From Christensenella sp. UBA4247 (GTDB taxonomy: Bacteria; Bacillota; Clostridia; Christensenellales; CAG-1252): a stretch of DNA of 56,652 bases. The notes below the pieces were generated by a model. That model worked only from the letters and a program-made list of their open reading frames with translations, did not search any database and was not told where the DNA came from. Each line of letters begins with the position of its first letter. Within the stretch, counting starts at the first letter, position 1. Positions 42,260 to 51,442 of this stretch are shown here, in pieces. The position numbers were made by a program, and so were the translations under genes. The stretch is taken from contig DGWX01000022.1 of NCBI GenBank assembly GCA_002395405.1, positions 4,039 through 60,690 on the forward strand, read 5' to 3'.

Positions 42260-42350
42260 AGCCTTTTCGGCAAGTTTTCCCGCGGAAAAACCGGTTTTAA
42301 CTCGATTTATTAAAATATATAAATAAATTCCGATAAATGCCGAAAAATCG

Positions 42351-42379
42351 TTGACTTGCTTTTCGCGGGAAAGTATAAT
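42351..42379 (+). promoter_or_regulatory. promoter of rpmE
   Basis: TTGACT (42351-42356) and TATAAT (42374-42379) are 17 bp apart. A roughly 30-nt leader with GAGGTG precedes the ATG at 42418. Confidence 0.85.
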
Positions 42380-42417
42380 AACAATACATAAAGTTATCTT
42401 TACGAGGTGTATAAATA

Positions 42418-42627
42418 ATGAAAGAATCCATCCATCCCGAGTACAGAAAAGCGAAAGTCGTTTGCGCTTGCGGCAATACTTTCGAAACGGGCACTACCAA
42501 AAAGGCGGACGTTATCTCCGTCGATATTTGCAATAAATGCCACCCCTTCTTCACCGGAAAGCAAAAGCTCGTTGATACCGGCGGCAGGGTAGAAAAGTTC
42601 AACAACCGCTATAACAGAAACAAATAA
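42418..42627 (+). CDS. rpmE: 50S ribosomal protein L31, zinc-binding form
   Basis: The 69-residue protein starts MKESIHPEYRKAKVVCACG and has the second pair in CNKCHPFFTG, giving the CxC...CxxC zinc form. It stabilises the bridge between ribosomal subunits. A terminator follows, then the DUF1385-PrmC gene, the order usual in Clostridia. Confidence 0.96.
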   Translation: MKESIHPEYRKAKVVCACGNTFETGTTKKADVISVDICNKCHPFFTGKQKLVDTGGRVEKFNNRYNRNK

Positions 42628-42640
42628 TAAAAACGGAAAG

Positions 42641-42671
42641 TGCGTTGTTGAAACAAACAACGCATTTTTTA
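42641..42671 (+). terminator. terminator after rpmE
   Basis: TGCGTTGTT and AACAACGCA form a perfect nine-base stem followed by six T. Confidence 0.9.
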
Positions 42672-42732
42672 TATCGAACGCTCTCCCCTTTCTGCGGGGA
42701 AAGAGCTTTCGGAATAGCGGCGAGGAAAGAGT

Positions 42733-44517
42733 ATGAGAAAATTCGTTTCCAAAATCGGAGGTCAGGCAGTTATGGAAGGCGTTATGATGCGCGGCGAAAA
42801 AAGCGTCGCCACCGCCGTTCGCACGCCTGACGGAAGGATCGAAGTGGAGACCGAGCGCGTTTCGCAAGAAGTGAAATGGTGGAAGAAGGTCCCCGTGCTT
42901 CGCGGTTTTATCAACTTTTTCGCGATGATGATCGTCGGCTCCCGCGTTTTGACCCGCAGCGCCGAACTTTACGGAGAGGATTCCGGCGAACCCACGAAGT
43001 TCGAGCTTTGGCTTGCGGAAAAAAGTAAAAAGAGCGTTATGGATATCGCGATCTTTATCGGCGTTTTGCTCGGCGTCGTGTTTGCGATCGGGCTGTTCGT
43101 CGCGCTTCCCGTCGGCGTCGTAAAACTTTTTGACCGTATTCCGGGCTTTCAAAGCGTGTTTTACGTTTGGCGCAATTTGATCGTCAGCGCGGTTCGTCTC
43201 TTGATCTTGTTTTCCTATCTTTTCCTCGTTTCGCTGATCCCCGATATTAAGCGTGTGTTTATGTATCACGGAGCGGAGCATAAGGTCATTACCTGCTTCG
43301 AGGAAGGGGAAGAATTGACGGTCGAGAACGCAAAAAGGATGCGCAGGGTACACGATCGTTGCGGAACGAGTTTTCTCGTTATTACGGTGTTCGTATCCGT
43401 AATACTGACTGCTTTTTTGCCTACTTTTGACGAATTCAGCGGGATCCTTTCCTTCCTGCTTCGTTTCGTAACGAGGCTTGCGCTTCTCCCTGTCGTTGCG
43501 GGAGTTGCTTACGAAGTATTGAAATTTCTTGCGAAATTCGATAACGCATTTGTGCGCGTTTTGAAAGCGCCCGGCCTTTGGTTTCAGCGCCTTACGACGC
43601 GCGAGCCGGACGAATCCATGCTCGAAGTTTCCCTGACCGCGTTTAAGACGGTTATGGAAATGGACGCGGACGAATCGATCCCGACTCGGAAATTCAATAT
43701 CAAAAAAGACTATCGACTCGTTCGCCGCGAAGCGCTTTCTTATCTTTCGAAAACGGGCGAAGCGGACGCCGTTGCGGACTGGATCTCGGTTCATTATCTG
43801 AAAACGGGAAGAAGCGAACTTTCCTCCGTCGAAAAGATAGACGAACCCGTTGCGGATAGGATCATCGCCGCCGCGAAAAAAGTCGGAGAAGGCGAACCGA
43901 TGCAGTACGTTCTCGGAGAAACGGAGTTTTACGGCGTAAAAATCAAAACCGATCCTCGCGCTTTGATCCCGAGATCCGATACCGAATTCCTCGTGGAGGA
44001 AGCATTGAAGTCCGAGCTTACCGAAGCGTCTTCCGTTCTCGATCTTTGTACCGGGACGGGGGCGATCGCTCTTGTTCTCGCTTTGAAAACGAACGCTTGC
44101 GTAACGGCGTCGGACGTCAGCGACGACGCGCTTTCTCTCGCGAAAGAGAACGCCGACGCTCTCGGCGCTCGCGTAAAGTTTATAAAGAGCGACTTGTTTG
44201 AGAATATAGAGGGAAAGTTCGATCTCATTACGGCGAATCCTCCCTATATTCCCAAAGCGGAAATGGAAAAGTTGGACGCGTACGTTCGCAAAGAACCCGA
44301 AACGGCGCTTTGCGGCGGCGAGGACGGATTGGACTATTACAGAGCGATCCGAAAAGATTGCCCGTCCTATCTCAAAGACGGCGGAAAGCTTATTCTCGAA
44401 ATCGGGTTCGATCAGGGAAACGCGGTTCGCGCTCTCTTTGAAACGATGGGAAGCGTTCGCGTGATCCGCGATATGGAAGATCACGATCGAGTGGTCGTTG
44501 TGGAGAAAAAATGTTAG
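42733..44517 (+). CDS. prmC: DUF1385 membrane protein fused to release-factor methyltransferase PrmC
   Basis: The 594-residue protein joins two usually separate genes. Residues 1 to about 320 are DUF1385 (YqhQ-like): IGGQAVMEGVMMRG at the N terminus, several membrane helices and YHGAEHKVITCFEEGEELT. Residues from about 323 are PrmC, which methylates the Gln of the GGQ motif in release factors: an N-terminal helical domain, then GETEFYG, the SAM site LDLCTGTGAIAL and ANPPYIPK (NPPY at about 502-505). No stop or internal start of good quality separates the halves. The release factor 1 gene overlaps the end by seven bases. Confidence 0.92.
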   Translation: MRKFVSKIGGQAVMEGVMMRGEKSVATAVRTPDGRIEVETERVSQEVKWWKKVPVLRGFINFFAMMIVGSRVLTRSAELYGEDSGEPTKFELWLAEKSKKSVMDIAIFIGVLLGVVFAIGLFVALPVGVVKLFDRIPGFQSVFYVWRNLIVSAVRLLILFSYLFLVSLIPDIKRVFMYHGAEHKVITCFEEGEELTVENAKRMRRVHDRCGTSFLVITVFVSVILTAFLPTFDEFSGILSFLLRFVTRLALLPVVAGVAYEVLKFLAKFDNAFVRVLKAPGLWFQRLTTREPDESMLEVSLTAFKTVMEMDADESIPTRKFNIKKDYRLVRREALSYLSKTGEADAVADWISVHYLKTGRSELSSVEKIDEPVADRIIAAAKKVGEGEPMQYVLGETEFYGVKIKTDPRALIPRSDTEFLVEEALKSELTEASSVLDLCTGTGAIALVLALKTNACVTASDVSDDALSLAKENADALGARVKFIKSDLFENIEGKFDLITANPPYIPKAEMEKLDAYVRKEPETALCGGEDGLDYYRAIRKDCPSYLKDGGKLILEIGFDQGNAVRALFETMGSVRVIRDMEDHDRVVVVEKKC

Positions 44518-45584
44518 AGAAATTAAAACTGATGAAAGAGAGGTTCGTCGAGCTGAACGATAAGCTTGCCGATCCCGCCGTCATCGCCAAGCAAGACGAA
44601 TGGCAGAAAATCGCGAAGGAGCACGCCGCCCTTTCCGAGATCATGGCCGATTACGACCGCTACCTTCAAGCCGAAAAAGAGCTCGAAGAGTGCGAAACGA
44701 TATTGCAAACGGAAAAAGATCCGGAGCTTTTAACTTTGGCGCAGGAAGAAAAAGAGAGCGCGAAAAAAGAAATGGAAAAGCTTCTCGGAGAATTGAAGAT
44801 CAAGCTCCTGCCCAAGGACCCGAACGACGATAAGAACGTCGTGATCGAGATCCGCGCGGGAACGGGCGGCGAGGAAGCGAGTTTATTCGGAGCCGTTCTT
44901 CTCAGAATGTATATGCGCTTTGCCGAAAGAATGCACTATAAGACCGAGGAAGTGGATATGAATATGACCGATCTCGGCGGTGTAAAAGAGGCGGTGTTCC
45001 TCGTGTCGGGCAAGGGCGCTTACAGCAAACTCAAATACGAAAGCGGAGCGCATCGCGTTCAGCGCGTTCCCGCGACCGAGTCGCAGGGCAGGATCCATAC
45101 TTCCGCCGCAACGGTGGCTGTTCTTCCCGAAGCGGAAGACGTGGACGCGTCCGTGAATCCCTCCGATCTTAAAATCGATACGTATCGCGCGGGCGGCGCA
45201 GGCGGTCAGTACGTCAATAAAACCGAAAGCGCGATCCGTATAACGCATATTCCGACGGGAATCGTCGTTACCTGTCAAGACGAAAAATCGCAAATCAAAA
45301 ATAAGGAAAAAGCGATGAAAGTTTTGAAGTCCAAATTGTATGATTACTATCGTTCGCAGGCGGATAAAGAGTATGCGGAAAAGAGGCGCACGCAGGTTGG
45401 CAGCGGGGATCGATCCGAGCGAATTCGGACTTACAATTATCCGCAAGGCCGCGTAACCGATCACCGCATCGGAATGACCCTTTACAACTTGGATCAATTT
45501 TTGGACGGCGATATGCTGGAAATGATCGAAGCGCTCGCCTTAAACGAGCAAAACGAGCTTCTCAAAAACAGCGAAGAGGCATAA
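44511..45584 (+). CDS. prfA: peptide chain release factor 1
   Basis: RF1 ends translation at UAA and UAG. It has the stop-recognition PAT tripeptide in QRVPATESQGRIHTSA and the catalytic GGQ in GAGGQYVNKTESAIR, the Gln being the target of PrmC. The 357-residue length is normal. The start is inside the end of the DUF1385-PrmC gene, so the enzyme and its substrate are translationally coupled. Confidence 0.96.
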   Translation: MLEKLKLMKERFVELNDKLADPAVIAKQDEWQKIAKEHAALSEIMADYDRYLQAEKELEECETILQTEKDPELLTLAQEEKESAKKEMEKLLGELKIKLLPKDPNDDKNVVIEIRAGTGGEEASLFGAVLLRMYMRFAERMHYKTEEVDMNMTDLGGVKEAVFLVSGKGAYSKLKYESGAHRVQRVPATESQGRIHTSAATVAVLPEAEDVDASVNPSDLKIDTYRAGGAGGQYVNKTESAIRITHIPTGIVVTCQDEKSQIKNKEKAMKVLKSKLYDYYRSQADKEYAEKRRTQVGSGDRSERIRTYNYPQGRVTDHRIGMTLYNLDQFLDGDMLEMIEALALNEQNELLKNSEEA

Positions 45585-45595
45585 CAGGAGGCAGT

Positions 45596-46993
45596 ATGAT
45601 CTTTTATAACTCGCATAAGCATTTGTTGCAAGAGCAAACCTATTCTTACTCTTTGCAGGACGTGGCGGAGCCGAATCTTTTCCGCGAGTTCTTCGATTAC
45701 GAGAACGTTCCCCGAACGGCGTTCGACTTCTTTACCGTTCCGATGAACACTCCGGAAAACCTGTGGATCACGGACACGACCTTCCGCGACGGGCAGCAAT
45801 CCATGCAGCCTTTTACAGTGGAGCAAATCGTGGAACTCTATAAAATGCTGCACCGTCTCGGTGGCAAAAAGGGAATCGTAAAGCAAAGCGAATTCTTCCT
45901 TTACAGCGAGAAGGACAGGGCGGCTGTTCGCGCCTGTCAGGAGCTTGGTTATGAGTTCCCCGAGATCACGAGCTGGATCCGCGCGACCGATTCCGATTTC
46001 GAGCTCGTAAAAGAAATGGGGATCAAAGAGACGGGCATTCTCGTCAGTTGCTCGGATTATCATATTTTCAATAAATTACATTTGACTCGCGCGCAAGCGA
46101 TGGATAAATACCTTTCCATCATCAAAAAAGCGCTTGACCGCGGCATCGTTCCCCGCGCGCACCTCGAAGACATTACGAGGGCGGATTCTTACGGTTACGT
46201 CGTTCCTTTCGTCAGGGAACTGATGAAACTTTCCAAAGAGAGCGGGATCCCGATCAAAGTGCGCGCCTGCGACACGCTCGGTTACGGCGTAACCTATCCG
46301 GGATCGTCTCTTCCGAGAAGCGTTCCGAGAACGATTTACGGGTTATGGCGTTACGGCGAAGTTCCTTCCGAACAAATGGAATGGCACGGACATAACGACT
46401 TTTATAAGGTCGTTACGAACGCGGCGACCGCTTGGCTTTACGGCTGTTCCGCGGTTAACTGCGCGCTTCTCGGCATCGGCGAAAGAACGGGCAACTGCCC
46501 CTTGGAGGCGATGGCGGTGGAGTACGCTTCCTTAAAAGGAACGACGGACGGAATGGACCTTTCGGTCATTACCGAGATCGCCGAGTATTTCAAGCGCGAT
46601 ATCGGTTACAAGATCCCGCCGCGTACTCCTTTCGTCGGGCGCGACTTTAACGTTACCCGCGCCGGCGTACACGTGGACGGTTTGATGAAAGACGAGGAGA
46701 TCTACAATATCTTTAACACCTCCAAAATCTTGAATCGCCCCCCGATGGTTTGCGTGGATAACAATTCGGGGCTTGCCGGTATCGCATATTGGATCAACAA
46801 TAATTACGGGCTGCCCGAAAGCGAGAAGGTCAAAAAGAGCGACCCGATCATCGCCGCCGTCAAAGCGAGGGTGGACGAACTGTACGCCAGCGGCCGCGTT
46901 CCCGCCATGAGCGACGACGAGCTGGACGCCCTCGTAAAAGAGGCAGACGTCGTGCTGTACGAAAAATTCGTTAAGATCGGCGCGGGAAAATAA
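45596..46993 (+). CDS. HMGL-like synthase, probable Re-citrate synthase
   Basis: The 465-residue protein belongs to the isopropylmalate/homocitrate synthase superfamily: WITDTTFRDGQQ at the start of the barrel, REF-like KQSEFFLYSEKD, HLEDITRAD, ACDTLGYGVTYPG and HGHNDFYKVV with the metal His pair, and IGERTGNCPLEA. The N-terminal lead-in LQDVAEPNLFREFFDYENVP and the overall pattern match, from memory, Re-citrate synthase of Clostridium kluyveri more closely than LeuA. That enzyme condenses acetyl-CoA and oxaloacetate for glutamate synthesis. The family is firm and the specific reaction is likely. AGGAGG precedes the ATG. Confidence 0.82.
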   Translation: MIFYNSHKHLLQEQTYSYSLQDVAEPNLFREFFDYENVPRTAFDFFTVPMNTPENLWITDTTFRDGQQSMQPFTVEQIVELYKMLHRLGGKKGIVKQSEFFLYSEKDRAAVRACQELGYEFPEITSWIRATDSDFELVKEMGIKETGILVSCSDYHIFNKLHLTRAQAMDKYLSIIKKALDRGIVPRAHLEDITRADSYGYVVPFVRELMKLSKESGIPIKVRACDTLGYGVTYPGSSLPRSVPRTIYGLWRYGEVPSEQMEWHGHNDFYKVVTNAATAWLYGCSAVNCALLGIGERTGNCPLEAMAVEYASLKGTTDGMDLSVITEIAEYFKRDIGYKIPPRTPFVGRDFNVTRAGVHVDGLMKDEEIYNIFNTSKILNRPPMVCVDNNSGLAGIAYWINNNYGLPESEKVKKSDPIIAAVKARVDELYASGRVPAMSDDELDALVKEADVVLYEKFVKIGAGK

Positions 46994-47002
46994 AGCAAAA
47001 TC

Positions 47003-47037
47003 GGGAAATTTTCGCTTCGGCGTAAAATTTCCCTTTT
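47003..47037 (+). terminator. terminator after the Re-citrate-synthase-like gene
   Basis: GGGAAATTTT and AAAATTTCCC form a ten-base stem followed by TTTTATTT. Confidence 0.9.
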
Positions 47038-47080
47038 ATTTGATGTATAATAAAGAAAAAACTTATAAGGAGGACTTGAT

Positions 47081-47497
47081 ATGTTAAGATTGGTTTACGG
47101 AGCGAAAGGAAGCGGCAAGACGGGCAAACTCATCGCGGAAGCGAACGAAATGGTCGAAAAGAGCTCGGGGAGCATCGTTTTTCTGACCTATACCGACCGT
47201 TACAAATTCGACTTGAACTACAATATCAGGCTCATCAACGTTGAGAATTTCGGAGTAGGCAGCGAAGAGCAGCTCGCGGGTTTCGTAAAAGGGATCTTGG
47301 CGTCTAACTCGGATATCGATATGCTGTACGTGGACGGAGCGCATCGCGTGACCGGTAAGAAACCCGAAGATATGCAACTCTTTTACGACGAGATCTCGAA
47401 AGCGAGCAAAAACAGCGCCGTGGAGATCGTTCTCAGCGTCAGTACCGATTCTCTTCCGGAATTTTTGTCCTCCTACGAATCGGAAAAGGTGATGTAA
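47081..47497 (+). CDS. small P-loop ATP-binding protein
   Basis: The 138-residue protein has Walker A GAKGSGKTGKL near the N terminus and a Walker-B-like IDMLYVDGAHRV in the middle. It is similar in size and layout to short clostridial P-loop proteins of unknown role. AAGGAGG precedes the ATG, with TATAAT at 47046-47051. It is followed after six bases by thrC, but no functional link is evident. Confidence 0.75.
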   Translation: MLRLVYGAKGSGKTGKLIAEANEMVEKSSGSIVFLTYTDRYKFDLNYNIRLINVENFGVGSEEQLAGFVKGILASNSDIDMLYVDGAHRVTGKKPEDMQLFYDEISKASKNSAVEIVLSVSTDSLPEFLSSYESEKVM

Positions 47498-47503
47498 GAA
47501 AAA

Positions 47504-48991
47504 ATGAAATTTATCAGCACGAGGAATGCTTCTCTCTCCGTTTCGGGCAGCGAAGCGATTTTGACGGGAATCAGCCCGGACGGCGGGCTTTTCGTTCCGG
47601 AATCCTTTCCGGAAGTTTCGATGGATCGAATCCGCGCGATGGCGGATATGACTTACGCGGAGCGCGCGTCTTACGTTATGGGTCTCTATTTGGACGAGTT
47701 TACGAAAGAGGAACTGTCCGAGATCGCGTCGCGCGCCTATTCTCGCTTTGAAGACGAGGACGCTTGCCCCTTGACCAAGGTGGACGACGGGCTTTACGTT
47801 TTGGAACTTTGGCACGGACCGACTTTCGCGTTTAAGGACGTGGCGCTGACCGTTCTTCCCGAGCTTATTTCCGCTTGCCGCAAAAAGAGAGGGGAAAAGG
47901 ATAAAACCCTCGTTCTCGTCGCCACGAGCGGCGATACGGGTAAAGCCGCCCTCGAAGGATTCAAGGACGTCGAAGGGACGGAGATCATGGTCTTTTATCC
48001 GGACGAAGGGGTCTCGGATATGCAAAAGATGCAAATGATCACGACGGGCGGAAATAATACTTACGTTGCCGGTATTCGCGGTAATTTCGACGACGCGCAA
48101 ACGGCGGTCAAAACCATCTTCACCGATAAAAAAGTCGCCGAGGAACTCAAAGAAAAAGGGTTCGTTATGAGTTCGGCGAACAGCATCAATTGGGGCAGGT
48201 TGCTTCCGCAAATCACTTATTATTTCTCTTCTTACGCCGATATGCTTTCTTCGGGCGACATTAAAGAGGGAGAAAAAATCAATTTCTGCGTTCCGACGGG
48301 CAACTTCGGCGATATTCTCGCCGGGTATTACGCGTTCCGTATGGGACTCCCCGTAAACAAACTGATTTGCGCTTCCAATATCAATAACGTTTTGACCGAT
48401 TTCTTCAATTCGGGCGAGTACGACGCTTCGCGCGAATTCCACAAAACGATCTCGCCTTCGATGGATATTTTGATTTCGTCCAACCTCGAAAGGCTTGTTT
48501 TCGAGATGACGGGGCGCAACTCCGATCAACTTGCTTCTTTGATGAAAGATCTCAAAGAAACGGGCAAATATCAAGTGGAACTCTCCGTGATCCGCCGAAA
48601 CTTCGGCGTATTTACCGCGGGTTACGCGGACGAAGAGGAAACGATGGACGCAATGGCGAACACCTTCGACGAGTACGGCTACGTCGTGGATCCGCATACC
48701 GCGGTCGCAGTCAGCGTGTACGATAATTATCTTATGATCACGGGCGACGAAACGCCGACCGTCATTCTTTCCACCGCAAGCCCGTATAAGTTCGCGCAGG
48801 ACGTGTACGAAGCGTTGGACGAAAGCCGCGTGGAGGATCCGTTCAAAGCCGTCAAAAAACTGCATTCCCTGAGCGGAATGGAGATCCCCGAAGGGATCGA
48901 AAAACTCGAAACGGCGGAAATTCGTTTTACGGACGTTTTGGATAAAACGAAGATCAAAGAAAAAGTAATGGAGAGAGTGTCCCGACAATGA
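47504..48991 (+). CDS. thrC: threonine synthase
   Basis: The 495-residue PLP enzyme converts O-phosphohomoserine to threonine. Marks are ISPDGGLFVPESFPE, the PLP-lysine motif LWHGPTFAFKDVAL, TSGDTGKAALEGF and the VPTGNFGDILAGYYA phosphate-binding loop. This is the longer class of ThrC. The stop overlaps the trpS start (ATGA). Aspartate kinase for the same pathway is at 28811. Confidence 0.95.
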   Translation: MKFISTRNASLSVSGSEAILTGISPDGGLFVPESFPEVSMDRIRAMADMTYAERASYVMGLYLDEFTKEELSEIASRAYSRFEDEDACPLTKVDDGLYVLELWHGPTFAFKDVALTVLPELISACRKKRGEKDKTLVLVATSGDTGKAALEGFKDVEGTEIMVFYPDEGVSDMQKMQMITTGGNNTYVAGIRGNFDDAQTAVKTIFTDKKVAEELKEKGFVMSSANSINWGRLLPQITYYFSSYADMLSSGDIKEGEKINFCVPTGNFGDILAGYYAFRMGLPVNKLICASNINNVLTDFFNSGEYDASREFHKTISPSMDILISSNLERLVFEMTGRNSDQLASLMKDLKETGKYQVELSVIRRNFGVFTAGYADEEETMDAMANTFDEYGYVVDPHTAVAVSVYDNYLMITGDETPTVILSTASPYKFAQDVYEALDESRVEDPFKAVKKLHSLSGMEIPEGIEKLETAEIRFTDVLDKTKIKEKVMERVSRQ

Positions 48992-49971
48992 GAATTTACA
49001 GCGGAATCCAACCCACCGGTTGCATCACGATCGGAAACTATATCGGCGCGGTCAAAAATTGGCTGGAACTGCAAGAGGAAAACGAGTGTTTGTTCGCGAT
49101 CGCGAATCAACACGCGATGACCGTTCGCCAAGTACCGCAAGAGTTAAGGGAGAGAACGTATTCTTTCTTCGCGCAGTTTTTGGCTTGCGGGCTTGATCCC
49201 GAAAAGAGCATTTTATACGTCCAATCGAACGTTCCGCAGCATTCGGAACTCGCTTGGATCCTTTCTTGTACGACGTATATCGGCGAACTTGAAAGAATGA
49301 CGCAATTTAAGGATAAATCGCGCAAAAACGAGGATAATATAAACGCGGGTCTTTTGACCTATCCCGTCTTGATGGCGGCGGATATCCTTTTGTTCAAAAC
49401 CGATCTTGTTCCCGTCGGAAAGGATCAAAAGCAGCATTTGGAGCTGACGCGCGACCTCGCGATCCGCTTCAACAATCGGTACGGCGATACCTTCGTCGTT
49501 CCGGAACCCTATATTCCCAAGCAGGGAGCGAAAATAACGAGCTTGCAAAATCCGTTGGAAAAAATGAGCAAATCGGACAAAGATCAAAACGCGACCGTTT
49601 CGATCATTGACTCGGCGGACGTTATTATGAAAAAATTCAAGCGTGCCGTAACGGACAGCGAGAATCGAATCGCTTTTTCCGAAGAGAAACCGGGTATTTC
49701 GAACCTTCTTACGATCTATTCCGCATTCAGCGGAGAATCGATCGAAAGCGCGGAAAGGCGCTTTGAAGGAAAGGGATACGGAGATTTTAAGATCGCAGTC
49801 GGGGAAACGGTTGCGGACGCTCTTTCTCCCGTCAGGGAAAAATACGCGGCTTATATGGCGGATAAAGCCGAGCTCGAACGCATTATGAAAGAAGGCGCGG
49901 AAAAGGCTTCCCGCATCGCGAGCCGAACCATCGCCAAGGTCAAAAAGAAGATCGGCTTCGTTTCAGACTGA
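48988..49971 (+). CDS. trpS: tryptophanyl-tRNA synthetase
   Basis: The 327-residue class I synthetase shows the HIGH-like region PTGCITIGNYIGA and the KMSKS motif (LEKMSKSDKDQN). Further marks are YVQSNVPQHSELAWIL and LPVGKDQKQHLELTRDLA-type sequence (VPVGKDQKQHLEL). It is of normal bacterial length. It overlaps thrC upstream and abuts DUF5685 downstream. No T-box leader is possible at this operon-internal position. Confidence 0.96.
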   Translation: MRIYSGIQPTGCITIGNYIGAVKNWLELQEENECLFAIANQHAMTVRQVPQELRERTYSFFAQFLACGLDPEKSILYVQSNVPQHSELAWILSCTTYIGELERMTQFKDKSRKNEDNINAGLLTYPVLMAADILLFKTDLVPVGKDQKQHLELTRDLAIRFNNRYGDTFVVPEPYIPKQGAKITSLQNPLEKMSKSDKDQNATVSIIDSADVIMKKFKRAVTDSENRIAFSEEKPGISNLLTIYSAFSGESIESAERRFEGKGYGDFKIAVGETVADALSPVREKYAAYMADKAELERIMKEGAEKASRIASRTIAKVKKKIGFVSD

Positions 49972-50831
49972 TGTTCGGATACGTTCTTCCCGACAAACCC
50001 AACCTTTATATGCGCGATTACGCTTTGTTTCGCGCCTATTATTGCGGGCTTTGCCACGCGATGAAGAAAGAGAGCGGTCAAATTGCCCGACTTTCGGTCA
50101 ATTACGACGCTGCTTTTATCAGTTTGTTTTTCCACGACGTTCGCGGAGAGAAGCCGACCGTCGTTCAAAAACGCTGTATTTTGAACCCGAAAAAACGCGC
50201 CGTGATCGCGCAAACGAAAACGGCGGAGGAAGTAGCTCGCTTGAATTTGGTCTTGCTCGGAATGAAATTGCAAGACGATCGCGCGGACGGGGATAATAAG
50301 CCGTTTCGCCGGTTGGCTTTTTCGAGGCAGATCAAAAAAGCGAGAAAACGCTCTCCCGAATTCGCCTCTTTCGCGGACGAATGCGCCGCGCGCCAAAGAG
50401 AAGAGGAAAGGGCGGGAGGCTCTTTGGACGGCGCCGCGGAGCCTTTTGCCGATATGATGCGTAAAACTTTTGCATTTCTTGCGGGAGAGAAGAACGCAAC
50501 CGATATCGAAAGGATCGGATATTTGCTCGGAAAGTTCGTGTACTTTATGGACGCGCTGGACGATTACGATCGCGATCTCAAAAAGGGAAGATTTAACGCT
50601 TTTTATCGGACGTTTCGGGAAAAAAGCGCGGAAGATCTTTTGAAAAACAAAGGGGAAGACGTCCGCTTTTTGATGGAATCGATCATGAAAGGGATCGAAA
50701 ACGCGTATAAAGGCGTCGAACTAAGCGAGAACGAAGGCGTGGTTACGAACGTCTTGTGGTATGGGTTGAGATGGCGCTTCGACACGGTTTGTAAAAAGGA
50801 GAATGGGAAATGTTCAAAAATCCGTTTGTAG
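49971..50831 (+). CDS. DUF5685 family protein
   Basis: The 286-residue protein starts MFGYVLPDKPNLYMRDYALFR, then YYCGLCHAMKK, a cysteine-containing motif typical of this clostridial family. Later parts are helical with VYFMDALDDYDRDLKKGRFN, which recalls the aspartate-rich pattern of terpene-synthase-like folds, but this is only a resemblance. Function unknown. It is followed by an overlapping J-like gene, a pairing that suggests a joint role. Confidence 0.78.
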   Translation: MFGYVLPDKPNLYMRDYALFRAYYCGLCHAMKKESGQIARLSVNYDAAFISLFFHDVRGEKPTVVQKRCILNPKKRAVIAQTKTAEEVARLNLVLLGMKLQDDRADGDNKPFRRLAFSRQIKKARKRSPEFASFADECAARQREEERAGGSLDGAAEPFADMMRKTFAFLAGEKNATDIERIGYLLGKFVYFMDALDDYDRDLKKGRFNAFYRTFREKSAEDLLKNKGEDVRFLMESIMKGIENAYKGVELSENEGVVTNVLWYGLRWRFDTVCKKENGKCSKIRL

Positions 50832-51442
50832 TACTCGGCGTAAGTGAAAACGCAACGCAAGCCGAGGTTCGGGAGGCTTACGAAAAGTTACGCGACGAAT
50901 ATCGCCTCGCGATCCACGTGGAAGGAGACGAAGGCAAGAAGGCGGCAAAAAAGCTGTCCGAGCTGGAAGAAGCCTATCGCGCGGCGATGGAAAAGCTCTC
51001 GTCGGCAGGCGAAGTCAAAGGCTTATATGACCACGTGGCTTCTCTTTTGCGTTCGAAAAAGTATGACGAAGCGCAATCCGCTCTCGATAAAGTCTCCGAT
51101 CGCGGCGCGGAATGGCATTACTATCAATCCGCCGTCTATCACGGGAAAGGATGGTATTACGAAGCCAAAGCCCAGCTCGAAATGGCGATCGGAATGGATC
51201 CCGAAAATCAAAAATACAAAGATACGATGGAGCGAATGAAGAACCACGATTCTTCTTCCTACGGCGACGAGGGCGCTTCTTCCGACGCCGCGAAAAACGC
51301 GGGCCCTCGCCGTAGCTACGATACCTACGAAGATATGGAAAGCCGGACGCGCCGCGCAACGGCGGGCGATTGCTGTACGACGCTTATTTGCGCGGACTGT
51401 TGCTGCGAATGTATGGGCGGAGATCTGATCCGCTGCTGCTGA
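50810..51442 (+). CDS. J-domain-like protein with a C-terminal cysteine cluster
   Basis: The 210-residue protein begins with a DnaJ-like helix pair (NPFVVLGVSENATQAEVREAYEKL...YRLAIHVEGDEG), but the HPD tripeptide needed to stimulate DnaK ATPase is not there. The middle has TPR-like repeats (DEAQSALDKVSDRGAEWHYYQS, YYEAKAQLEMAIGMDPEN). The C terminus is a dense Cys cluster (GDCCTTLICADCCCECMGG and final RCC) that may bind metal. It overlaps DUF5685 by 22 bp. Confidence 0.78.
   Translation: MFKNPFVVLGVSENATQAEVREAYEKLRDEYRLAIHVEGDEGKKAAKKLSELEEAYRAAMEKLSSAGEVKGLYDHVASLLRSKKYDEAQSALDKVSDRGAEWHYYQSAVYHGKGWYYEAKAQLEMAIGMDPENQKYKDTMERMKNHDSSSYGDEGASSDAAKNAGPRRSYDTYEDMESRTRRATAGDCCTTLICADCCCECMGGDLIRCC

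Noticed and set aside
42400..44484. Very long reverse-strand frame (about 694 codons) opposite rpmE and the DUF1385-PrmC gene
   Set aside because: The forward genes match known families along the whole stretch; the reverse frame is an effect of codon bias.
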